A DNA stretch of 5,138 nt from Pseudomonas sp. (GTDB lineage Bacteria; Pseudomonadota; Gammaproteobacteria; Pseudomonadales; Pseudomonadaceae), in assembly GCA_030654635.1 (NCBI GenBank), contig JAURXE010000350.1, forward strand, positions 1-5,138. The letters are read 5' to 3'. A program made the translations under genes and the position numbers. A model generated the notes under the pieces. The model searched no databases. It had not been told where the DNA came from and saw nothing but the letters and a program-made list of their open reading frames with translations. Shown here in pieces: positions 1-5,138 of the stretch; within the stretch, counting starts at the first letter, position 1; each line of letters opens with the position of its first letter.

Positions 1-475
1 AGGTGGCGATCTGGCTTTGTTCATCCAGATCAAGCAAGCGGCTCATGCGCTCCAGCGACAGGCACAGCACCGCTTTGGCGCCGGCTTGCGGATTGATATG
101 GCCGGCCACCGAGGTACCACCGCCGTCGGGAATCAGCAGCACATCATGGCTAACGGCCCAGACCATCAGCTGGCGGATTTGCTCGGCGGTTTCCGGGTAG
201 GCGACGCCATCGGGAAACACACCAAAGTCGCCGGAGCGCATCGCCAGCCAGTCCGGCAGGCTCTGGCCACGGGCATGCCGCACGCGGTCTTCCGCAGCCG
301 TCACCACCAGTTCATGGGCGGGCAAACGCGAGGCCGGCACCTTGGCCAGCACCTCGGCCAAACTGGCATCCGGCAACACCTGACCGGCGCCGATCAAATC
401 AGTCAGAAACGCCGCACCGTGCTTGGGTAACTCCACGACCGTCGCCTCATCACCCCAACCGTTCCAACGCCGCAT
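1..475 (-). CDS. FAD-binding oxidase, alkyl-DHAP synthase (AGPS)-like, N-terminal part (partial)
   Basis: Only the first 158 codons are in the window; the gene continues past the left edge. The start is ATG at 475-473, preceded by an AGGAG ribosome binding site (482-486, 6-base spacing). The N-terminus MRRWNGWGDE resembles the KWNGWG motif of human alkyldihydroxyacetonephosphate synthase as I recall it. Residues 62-79 (EDRVRHARGQSLPDWLAM) align with the segment before its FAD domain. A PCMH/FAD_binding_4 pyrophosphate loop follows at about 115-126 (IPDGGGTSVAGH). Family members use FAD in the cytosol or at the membrane; animal AGPS swaps the acyl chain of acyl-DHAP for a fatty alcohol. The bacterial substrate is not established, and D-lactate or glycolate oxidase-type flavoenzymes share the same fold. 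In P. aeruginosa the homologue (PA3026, from memory) lies beside a glycerol-3-phosphate dehydrogenase-like gene, which would fit a glycerolipid role. It is divergent from the AraC regulator at 708, which probably controls it. The residue before GGGTS is Asp (residue 117), where human AGPS has Ile. The family call is firm; the exact function is not. Confidence 0.88.
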   Translation of the reverse strand, partial: MRRWNGWGDEATVVELPKHGAAFLTDLIGAGQVLPDASLAEVLAKVPASRLPAHELVVTAAEDRVRHARGQSLPDWLAMRSGDFGVFPDGVAYPETAEQIRQLMVWAVSHDVLLIPDGGGTSVAGHINPQAGAKAVLCLSLERMSRLLDLDEQSQIAT

Positions 476-481
476 GCCGCT

Positions 482-486
482 CTCCT
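482..486 (-). promoter_or_regulatory. Ribosome binding site of the AGPS-like oxidase gene
   Basis: AGGAG on the minus strand, six bases before the ATG at 475-473. It fixes this start; the protein then begins exactly at the family-like MRRWNGWG motif. Confidence 0.7.
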
Positions 487-520
487 CATTCGATTATCTG
501 TGGGGCGGCCGAATCTCAGT

Positions 521-549
521 TTCGAACCTGCCCCTAGGCTGCCTATACT
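521..549 (+). promoter_or_regulatory. Possible sigma-70 promoter for the AraC regulator operon
   Basis: A TATACT hexamer at 544-549 (5 of 6 to consensus) lies 17 bases after TTCGAA at 521-526 (3 of 6 to TTGACA). Transcription would start near 556 and leave a leader of about 150 bases containing both repeat copies, so a protein bound there could block elongation. The -35 is weak, so this is only a candidate. Confidence 0.3.
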
Positions 550-570
550 AGCGGGCCGCCGCGCGCCGTC

Positions 571-606
571 ACTGTCCAAAGGTGCCAGTCCTGGTAACCA
601 ATCAAG
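571..606. repeat. 36-base direct repeat, copy 1 (candidate AraC-type operator)
   Basis: This stretch matches 645-680 at 29 of 36 positions without gaps, by hand alignment. The best conserved blocks are ACTGT, CAAAGnTGCCAGT and CCAATCAAG. The two copies are offset by 74 bases, close to seven helical turns, so they lie on the same DNA face. AraC-family regulators usually bind tandem direct repeats next to their own gene. This copy lies about 100 bases upstream of the divergent oxidase start. It abuts the expected -35 zone of a minus-strand promoter whose -10 could be TATAGG (547-542). Binding by the adjacent regulator is inference. Confidence 0.6.
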
Positions 607-644
607 ACAGAACAGAGCCATGGGCCGCGCCTAACTAGTCCGGT

Positions 645-680
645 ACTGTGCAAAGATGCCAGTGCCAGTTGCCAATCAAG
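645..680. repeat. 36-base direct repeat, copy 2 (candidate AraC-type operator)
   Basis: Second copy of the repeat at 571-606. It ends 27 bases before the preferred ATG of the AraC gene (708). Inside it GCCAGTGCCAGTTGCC shows GCCAG twice and a related TGCCAA, resembling the short iterated boxes contacted by AraC-type helix-turn-helix pairs. Its location between promoter and start codon would suit autoregulation. It overlaps a possible upstream GTG start at 648, which argues that 648 is not the real start. Confidence 0.6.
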
Positions 681-707
681 CCAAGCCACCCAAATAAGAA
701 CTACAAG

Positions 708-1730
708 ATGCCTAGCCTTGGTTACACCTCAGTTCCCGCGCTGCTTAAATACCTGCGCTACGCCGAACACCTCGGCTTGAACACCGACGCCGCCCTGGCG
801 GCGGCGCAGATAACCGCCGAGCAGCTGCGCGACAACAGCCAGCGCATGCCCAGCGAAGCCCACGAACAACTGCTGGCGCACCTGATCGAGGTCAGCCAAG
901 ACCGGCTGTTTGGTCTGCATGCCGCACGCTTCGTGCAGCCCGGTTCCTGGAGCGTGCTGGGCTATATCACCATGAACTGCGCGACCCTGGGCGAGGCCAT
1001 GAGCCGGGTCATGCCGTTTGAAAAACTGGTCGGCGACATGGGCGTCAGCCGCATCCAAGCCGCTGACGATCATGTGCAGATGATCTGGAGCTGCCGCCAC
1101 CAGAACCCGGAAATCCGCCGGCACATGGTCGAGAACGTACTGGCCTCCTGGCTGCTGTATGCCCGCTGGATTGCCGACATGGACCGCTCGCCGAGGGAAG
1201 TCTGGTTCGAACACCCACAGCCGGCGGACACCGAGTTAAGCGACTATGAGGCCGTGTTCGGTTGCCCGATCAAATTCGAACAGAGCTGCAACGCCTTGCT
1301 GGTGCCGCTGGAGTATTTAGGCGTGCCCCTGCGCCAGGCCGACGCCAATTTGCTGCGCACGTTGGAAGAGCACGCCCTGACCCTGATGGCCGGACTGGAT
1401 GGCGACGAGCCGCTGCCGCAGCGGGTCAAGAACGCCCTACGCCTGCTGCTCAAAGATGGCCTGCCGCGCAAGGAACGGGTCGCCGAGAAATTCAACATGA
1501 CCGTGCGCACCCTGCAGCGCCACCTGCAGCAAGCCGGCAGTAGCTACCAGGAAATTCTCGACCAGCTGCGCCAAGAGCTGGCCGAGCACTACCTGCTGCG
1601 CAGCGACCTGGCGATCCAGGATATCGCTCACTACCTGGGCTTCACCGAATCGCGCTCCTTCCACCGCAGCTTCAAAGGCTGGACCGGCATGACGCCAGGG
1701 GAGTTTCGCCAGAAGGAGCGCCATCTTTGA
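708..1730 (+). CDS. AraC-family transcriptional regulator (Arabinose_bd-type N-terminal domain)
   Basis: A 340-residue DNA-binding regulator. Residues 8 to about 190 (from SVPALLKYLRYAEHLGL) have the look of the Arabinose_bd ligand/dimerisation domain found in OruR/ArgR-like regulators of proteobacteria. The C-terminal domain carries two helix-turn-helices: about 256-275 (ERVAEKFNMTVRTLQRHLQ) and about 301-335, with the AraC signature DIAHYLGFTESRSFHRSFK and the GMTPGEFR ending. The ligand cannot be read from sequence. The ATG at 708 is preferred: it places the domain near the N-terminus and leaves the direct repeat outside the coding region. An in-frame GTG at 648 would add 20 residues that do not look like the domain. 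No strong Shine-Dalgarno precedes 708. The gene diverges from the AGPS-like oxidase, its probable target, and its stop overlaps the start of the GDP-mannose enzyme, so the two are cotranscribed. The position matches P. aeruginosa PA3027 (from memory). Confidence 0.92.
   Translation: MPSLGYTSVPALLKYLRYAEHLGLNTDAALAAAQITAEQLRDNSQRMPSEAHEQLLAHLIEVSQDRLFGLHAARFVQPGSWSVLGYITMNCATLGEAMSRVMPFEKLVGDMGVSRIQAADDHVQMIWSCRHQNPEIRRHMVENVLASWLLYARWIADMDRSPREVWFEHPQPADTELSDYEAVFGCPIKFEQSCNALLVPLEYLGVPLRQADANLLRTLEEHALTLMAGLDGDEPLPQRVKNALRLLLKDGLPRKERVAEKFNMTVRTLQRHLQQAGSSYQEILDQLRQELAEHYLLRSDLAIQDIAHYLGFTESRSFHRSFKGWTGMTPGEFRQKERHL
1713..1718 (+). promoter_or_regulatory. Strong ribosome binding site deciding a TTG start
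   Basis: AAGGAG lies inside the last codons of the AraC gene, eight bases before TTG at 1727-1729. This strong, well-spaced site supports the unusual TTG as the real start of the GDP-mannose enzyme; the next in-frame ATG is far downstream and would remove the nucleotide-binding loop. Confidence 0.75.
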
Positions 1731-3151
1731 GCGCTTTGATTCCCTGCATCATTGCTGGCGGTGCCGGCACCCGCCTGTGGCCGGTGTCACGTGAGGATCA
1801 ACCGAAACCCTTTATGCGCCTGCCCGACGGGCAAAGCCTGCTGCAAAAAACCTTCCTGCGCGCAGCCTGCCTGCCTGAGGTCGAGCGGGTTTTGACCGTG
1901 ACCCATCGCGAGCTATTGTTTCGCACCCTAGACGACTATCGCCCGCTCAACCTTAATGCCCTCACCTTGGACTTTATCCTCGAACCCTGCGGGCGCAATA
2001 CCGCCCCGGCGCTGGCGGCCGCGGCCTTGCAGGTGGCGCAGCGCTATGGCGATGACGCACAGCTGTTGATTCTGCCGGCCGATCACCTGATCGAAAACTG
2101 CGCAGCATTCGCCCGCGCTGTCGAGCAAGCGCGCGCCCTGGCCGAGCAAGGTTGGCTGGTCACCTTTGGCATTACGCCAACCCGCGCCGACACCGGCTTT
2201 GGCTACCTTGAGCGAGGCGAGGCACTGGCCAACGACGCTTTTCGCGTGCAGCGCTTCATCGAGAAACCCGACCAAGCCAGCACCGAAAAACTCCTCGCCG
2301 ATGGCCGCTACCTGTGGAACAGCGGCATGTTCTGCTTTCGTGCCGACACCCTGCTGCGCGAACTGCGCAGCCATGCGCCGCAGATACTTGAGTCGGTCAC
2401 CGCTTGCCTGGCGCAGAGCAACAGCATGGCTGGCGAGCAAGGCCAGCAGTGCGAGCTAAACGCGCAACTGTTTGCGGCGGTGGCAGATATTTCCATCGAC
2501 TACGCCCTGATGCAGCACTCAAACAAAGTCGCGCTGGTGCCTTGCGCTCTGGGCTGGAGCGACATCGGCTCGTGGCAGGCCATGCGCGAACTATTACCCA
2601 GCGACAATACCGGCAACCAGCTAACCGGCGAAGTGGTATTGCGCGATGTGAATAACTGTTACATCGACGCACCGAACCGCTTGGTCGGTGCAATTGGCGT
2701 GGCCGACCTGATCGTGATTGACACCCCGGACGCTCTGTTAATCACGGCAGCAACCCGTACTCAGGAGGTCAAATACATAGTCCAAGAGCTCAAGCGGCGC
2801 GGGCATACAGCCCATCAATCGCACCACACGGTCACGCGCCCATGGGGCACCTACTGCGTGATCGAAGAAGGCCTGCACTACAAAATCAAGCGCCTGGTGG
2901 TACGTCCCGGCGCGGCGTTGTCCTTGCAACTGCACCAGCACCGCAGCGAGCACTGGATAGTGGTCAGCGGCACAGCCGAAGTATGCAATTCCGATTGCGA
3001 CTTCCTGCTCAACGCTAACCAATCCACCTTTATCCCGGCCGGACACAAGCATCGCCTGAGCAACCCCGAAGCGATCGAACTGGTGATGATTGAAGTGCAG
3101 AGTGGCGAGTACCTTGGCGAAGACGACATCGTCCGTTTCGATGCCGTCTAG
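1727..3151 (+). CDS. Bifunctional mannose-1-phosphate guanylyltransferase / mannose-6-phosphate isomerase (AlgA/PslB/ManC type)
   Basis: A cytosolic enzyme of 474 residues, close to the usual 470-490 of the AlgA/PslB/WbpW family. It makes GDP-mannose from mannose-1-phosphate and GTP, and interconverts fructose-6-phosphate and mannose-6-phosphate. The N-terminal nucleotidyltransferase domain has the GGAGTRLWPVSR loop (11-22), LPADH (116-120), FIEKP (177-181) and GWSDIGSW (276-283). The C-terminal type II isomerase cupin starts at RPWG (371-374). It has QLHQHRSEHW (401-410) with likely metal ligands Gln401, His403, Glu408 and His409, a conserved His442, and the typical ending YLGEDDIVRF. Both activities look intact. 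The middle His of the AlgA QMHHHR motif is Gln404 here, outside the HxH pair. The TTG start overlaps the AraC stop by four bases, implying translational coupling. Such genes normally sit in exopolysaccharide or O-antigen clusters, but none is visible here. Text features such as KPFMRLPDG look more PslB-like than AlgA-like, but I cannot assign the polysaccharide. Confidence 0.95.
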   Translation: MSALIPCIIAGGAGTRLWPVSREDQPKPFMRLPDGQSLLQKTFLRAACLPEVERVLTVTHRELLFRTLDDYRPLNLNALTLDFILEPCGRNTAPALAAAALQVAQRYGDDAQLLILPADHLIENCAAFARAVEQARALAEQGWLVTFGITPTRADTGFGYLERGEALANDAFRVQRFIEKPDQASTEKLLADGRYLWNSGMFCFRADTLLRELRSHAPQILESVTACLAQSNSMAGEQGQQCELNAQLFAAVADISIDYALMQHSNKVALVPCALGWSDIGSWQAMRELLPSDNTGNQLTGEVVLRDVNNCYIDAPNRLVGAIGVADLIVIDTPDALLITAATRTQEVKYIVQELKRRGHTAHQSHHTVTRPWGTYCVIEEGLHYKIKRLVVRPGAALSLQLHQHRSEHWIVVSGTAEVCNSDCDFLLNANQSTFIPAGHKHRLSNPEAIELVMIEVQSGEYLGEDDIVRFDAV

Positions 3152-3190
3152 GCGGCGGGCCGGCCGGATAAAGAATTCGCTGCCCACCAA

Positions 3191-3213
3191 CGCTGCCTGG
3201 CAGCGCTAAGCGC
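3191..3213. terminator. Possible bidirectional hairpin between convergent genes
   Basis: CGCTGCC (3191-3197) and GGCAGCG (3199-3205) are exact inverted repeats, giving a stem of about six pairs with a three-base loop. An alternative hairpin, GCGC-TAA-GCGC, overlaps it at 3203-3213. The location between the ends of the GDP-mannose gene and moeA suits a shared terminator. There is no T-tract on either side, so intrinsic termination is doubtful. A GGCCGGCC palindrome also lies at 3158-3165. Confidence 0.3.
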
Positions 3214-3227
3214 GCGGCTAAACCCGC

Positions 3228-4445
3228 TCAGCCCAGCAACTCGCTAAAGGCAATAAAACGCACCAGCTCGCCTTCCGCCAGGCTGCGGTTCTCAAGTACT
3301 TCCACCAGGCCATCGGCCCAAGCGGCGCTGCGTAGCACGCCGGAGCTTTGGTTGGGATAGAGCACGGCGCGGCCATTCTCCATGCGGGCGCGCAGGTACT
3401 CGCGGCGTTTGCCGGCTTTGCCCCAGGCAAAACCGGCCGGTACCGCAAAGCCCAGAGGCTCGACCTGGGCCACGCCCACGCGGCGCAGCAGATAAGGTCG
3501 GGCCAGCAGGCCGAAAGTCACCAGGGTCGAAGCCGGATTACCCGGCAAACCGAGCACCGGTACGCCGCGAAAATGCCCGCAAGTCAGCGGCTTGCCTGGT
3601 TTGATCGCGAGCTTCCAGAGGGTCAACTCACCCTCCTCGCGCAGTACCGCGCCGAGAAAATCCGCCTCACCGACCGACACGCCGCCGGTGGATAGAATCA
3701 AATCGACCTCGTGCAAAGCGGCCAATGCGCTGCGGGTTTTGTCCAGATCATCGGGCAAGATGCCGGCATCGACCACCGTGCAACCCAGGCGCTGCAGCCA
3801 GCCGATCAGCAGCTGGCGATTGCTGTTGTAGATTTGCCCGGCGCCCAAGGGCTGGCCCGGCTCGATCAGCTCGTCACCGGTAGACAGCACCGCCACGCGC
3901 GGGCGGCGACACACGCTGAGTTGCGCAATGCCTAGCGAGGCGATCAGCCCTTGTTCGATCGGCCCCAGGCGCGTGCCGGCCTCCAGCACCAACTCACCAA
4001 CTCGGGTTTCCTGGCCCTGTGGGCGGACGTTCTGGCGCAGCTTGATAGCCTGAGTGAAGCGCACCCGGCCATCAGCCAAGACCTCGGCGTTTTCCTGCAT
4101 CTCGACGCAATCGGCGCCGGCCGGCAATGGTGCGCCGGTGAAGATCCGCGCGCAGGTTCCCGGTAGCAACGCATCAGGAGCCATACCGGCGAGAATCCGC
4201 TGACTGACCACTAAGGGCTCGCCCTGCCAATCGGCCAGGCGCAGGGCATAACCATCCATGGCGCTGTTGTCCCAAGGCGGCAGATCGAGGCCGGCGACCA
4301 AGGCTTCGGCCAACACCCGGCCATCGGCGTCGGCCAAGGCCACCTGTTCCACTTCGCTAATGGCGGCCGCTTCGGCCAGTTCCAGCAGCCGCTGCAATGC
4401 GGCCTCAACCGGCAGCAAGGAAGGTTCTGCGCAGCAATCGCTCAT
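3228..4445 (-). CDS. moeA: Molybdopterin molybdenumtransferase MoeA
   Basis: MoeA ligates molybdate to adenylated molybdopterin, the last step of basic molybdenum cofactor synthesis, in the cytosol. The protein has 405 residues, close to the E. coli length of about 411. Visible signatures are LPPWDNSAMDGYALR (55-69, with the conserved Asp59 region), RIFTGAPLPAGAD (100-112), STGDEL (188-193), STGGVSVGEADF (252-263), KPGKPL (282-287) and LPGNPAS (300-306). The last three belong to the MoCF-biosynthesis domain, and the C-terminal MoeA_C domain follows. The ATG at 4445-4443 is chosen because homologues begin shortly before the L-P-V-E-A segment; an open frame reaches back to 4547 but only by overlapping moaB. 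The start lies two bases after the moaB stop with no clear Shine-Dalgarno of its own, so translation is probably coupled. Pseudomonas genomes often carry two moeA copies, and this position fits the one next to moaB and mobA (moeA2 in P. aeruginosa, from memory). Confidence 0.96.
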   Translation of the reverse strand: MSDCCAEPSLLPVEAALQRLLELAEAAAISEVEQVALADADGRVLAEALVAGLDLPPWDNSAMDGYALRLADWQGEPLVVSQRILAGMAPDALLPGTCARIFTGAPLPAGADCVEMQENAEVLADGRVRFTQAIKLRQNVRPQGQETRVGELVLEAGTRLGPIEQGLIASLGIAQLSVCRRPRVAVLSTGDELIEPGQPLGAGQIYNSNRQLLIGWLQRLGCTVVDAGILPDDLDKTRSALAALHEVDLILSTGGVSVGEADFLGAVLREEGELTLWKLAIKPGKPLTCGHFRGVPVLGLPGNPASTLVTFGLLARPYLLRRVGVAQVEPLGFAVPAGFAWGKAGKRREYLRARMENGRAVLYPNQSSGVLRSAAWADGLVEVLENRSLAEGELVRFIAFSELLG

Positions 4446-4447
4446 GG

Positions 4448-4987
4448 TCAGTCTCGGCTCGGGCAGGCCGCTGAGGCTTTGAGGTGCGGCACGAAGTTGC
4501 AGGGTCGGTGGCTGGCGTCCAACTGTTCGGCGAGGATGCCGTCCCAACCGGTGCGACAGGCATTGGTCGAACCCGGCAAGCAGCAGACCAGGGTGCCGTT
4601 GGCCAGGCCCGCCAAGGCCCGCGACTGGATGGTCGAGGTGCCAATATCAGCGACGGAAATCTGCCGGAACAGCTCGCCAAAACCCTCCACCTGTTTGTCC
4701 AGCAAACAGCTGACAGCTTCGGGGGTGCTGTCGCGGCCGGTAAAGCCGGTGCCGCCGGTGATCAACACCACCTGCACCTGGTCTTCGGCAATCCAGGTGG
4801 CGACCTGGGCGCGAATTTTGTACAGATCATCTTTGAGCAACACGCGCTCGGCCAGGTTGTGGCCGGCAACGGTCAAGCGATCAATCAGCATCTGCCCCGA
4901 GGTGTCGGTGGCTTGGCTGCGGGTGTCACTGACGGTCAATACTGCAATGTTGAGCGGCACAAAAGCCGCATCAGCCTTATGGCTCAT
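4448..4987 (-). CDS. moaB: Molybdenum cofactor biosynthesis protein MoaB (MogA/MoaB fold)
   Basis: A 179-residue protein of the MoaB/Mog family, which binds and adenylates molybdopterin before MoeA acts; the activity of E. coli MoaB itself is uncertain. The MPT-binding features are intact: LTVSDTR (17-23), ITGGTGFTGRDSTPEA (76-91), VEGFGELFR (100-108), IGTSTIQSRA (115-124) and LPGSTNACRTGWDGIL (137-152). The end, RPCNFVPHLK, is close to the E. coli MoaB terminus as I recall it, which favours MoaB over MogA. About ten extra residues (to S-R-D) follow. The ATG at 4987-4985 follows a weak Shine-Dalgarno and yields an N-terminus of normal length. It is the first gene of a two-gene operon with moeA and is divergent from mobA. 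Confidence 0.95.
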   Translation of the reverse strand: MSHKADAAFVPLNIAVLTVSDTRSQATDTSGQMLIDRLTVAGHNLAERVLLKDDLYKIRAQVATWIAEDQVQVVLITGGTGFTGRDSTPEAVSCLLDKQVEGFGELFRQISVADIGTSTIQSRALAGLANGTLVCCLPGSTNACRTGWDGILAEQLDASHRPCNFVPHLKASAACPSRD

Positions 4988-5006
4988 GGCGCAATCCGGT
5001 TATGAT
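4977..5006 (+). promoter_or_regulatory. Possible promoter of mobA
   Basis: TATGAT at 5001-5006 (5 of 6 to TATAAT) with a weak TTATGG 18 bases upstream at 4977-4982. A start near 5013 would give a leader of about 40 bases to the mobA ATG. It faces the candidate moaB promoter, so both could not be occupied at once. Confidence 0.3.
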
Positions 5007-5020
5007 GAAAACAGCCTTAA

Positions 5021-5029
5021 GTTATACCA
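5021..5029 (-). promoter_or_regulatory. Probable extended -10 promoter of moaB-moeA
   Basis: On the minus strand TGGTATAAC combines a TGn extension with TATAAC (5 of 6 to TATAAT). Transcription would start near 5014, about 27 bases before the moaB ATG. No good -35 is visible, which is common for extended -10 promoters. Confidence 0.45.
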
Positions 5030-5052
5030 CAGGCCCCAGCCAGAGCGCCGCC

Positions 5053-5138
5053 ATGACCACTTCCAAGCCCCTACCGAACCTCTCCATCTTGCTGCTCGCC
5101 GGCGGTCGCGGCCAGCGCATGGGCGGCCAGGATAAAGG
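5053..5138 (+). CDS. mobA: Molybdenum cofactor guanylyltransferase MobA, N-terminal fragment (partial)
   Basis: The window ends after 28 codons. From the ATG at 5053 the protein reads a short polar lead and then LSILLLAGGRGQRMGGQDKG. This is the GTP-binding LAGG-x-G-x-RMGG-x-DKG loop that marks MobA. MobA links GMP to the molybdenum cofactor to give the bis-MGD form used by DMSO-reductase-family enzymes such as nitrate reductase and formate dehydrogenase. The related CTP-using MocA and other nucleotidyltransferases share part of the loop, but RMGGQDKG and the neighbouring moaB-moeA pair favour MobA. No strong Shine-Dalgarno is seen. The gene is divergent from moaB with a 65-base gap. Confidence 0.9.
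   Translation, partial: MTTSKPLPNLSILLLAGGRGQRMGGQDK

Noticed and set aside
17..430. Plus-strand open frame (137 codons) opposite the oxidase
   Set aside because: The minus strand encodes recognisable AGPS-like sequence across the same bases.
493..498. GATAAT on the minus strand as a -10 for the oxidase gene
   Set aside because: Transcription would start inside the ribosome binding site at 482-486, and no -35 is present at the right distance.
403..621. Minus-strand open frame (72 codons) across the control region
   Set aside because: It is out of frame with the oxidase, spans the direct repeat and promoter region, and has an arginine-rich, low-complexity composition.
1928..2440. Minus-strand open frame (170 codons) inside the GDP-mannose gene
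   Set aside because: Antisense shadow of a conserved nucleotidyltransferase domain, with no domain of its own and no ribosome binding site noticed.
2581..2820. Lower GC stretch in the GDP-mannose gene as a sign of horizontal transfer
   Set aside because: Hand counts of single 60-base lines gave 53-60% here, but 72-78% in the same gene at 1981-2040 and 2101-2160. The dip covers the interdomain linker, so it does not mark a foreign gene.
3152..3227. A small gene, or a classic rho-independent terminator, in the convergent gap
   Set aside because: The gap is only 76 bases with no start plus ribosome binding site, and the hairpins lack a T-tract; only a weak terminator call is kept.
4479..5135. 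Long plus-strand open frame (218 codons) opposite moaB
   Set aside because: It is antisense to a clear MoaB with intact motifs, and shows no recognisable domain; high GC makes such shadow frames common. It also overruns the mobA start in another frame.

Overview
The window is ordinary, gene-dense, high-GC gammaproteobacterial chromosome, most likely from a Pseudomonas or close relative. The order FAD-binding oxidase (AGPS-like) <- / -> AraC-type regulator ... moeA <- moaB <- / -> mobA matches, from memory, the arrangement around PA3026 to PA3030 of P. aeruginosa PAO1. No database search was run. No RNA genes, insertion sequences or CRISPR arrays were seen.

Layout, left to right. Positions 1-475 (minus) hold the first 158 residues of an FAD-dependent oxidase related to alkyl-DHAP synthase; its C-terminus lies outside the window. 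Positions 476-707 are a divergent control region with an imperfect 36-base direct repeat (571-606 and 645-680) that looks like a two-site operator. Positions 708-1730 (plus) encode an AraC-family regulator with an Arabinose_bd-type N-terminus. Its stop codon overlaps a TTG start at 1727 of a full-length bifunctional mannose-1-phosphate guanylyltransferase/mannose-6-phosphate isomerase (1727-3151, plus). Positions 3152-3227 are a short convergent intergenic gap with GC-rich hairpins. Positions 3228-4445 (moeA, minus) and 4448-4987 (moaB, minus) form a tight two-gene operon for molybdenum cofactor synthesis. A 65-base gap separates moaB from the divergent mobA, of which only the first 28 codons are present (5053-5138).

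Functional reading. The right half is a molybdenum cofactor block: MoaB and MoeA act in adenylation of molybdopterin and molybdate insertion, and MobA converts Moco to the guanine dinucleotide form. The left half is a regulator diverging from an ether-lipid-type flavoenzyme. The notable point is the GDP-mannose enzyme translationally coupled to the regulator, between two modules that are directly adjacent in P. aeruginosa as I remember it. The operator-like repeat suggests that regulator, oxidase and GDP-mannose enzyme respond to one signal, but this is inference. I see no clearly new biological system; the best leads are the direct repeat, the regulator/GDP-mannose coupling, and the face-to-face moaB/mobA promoters.
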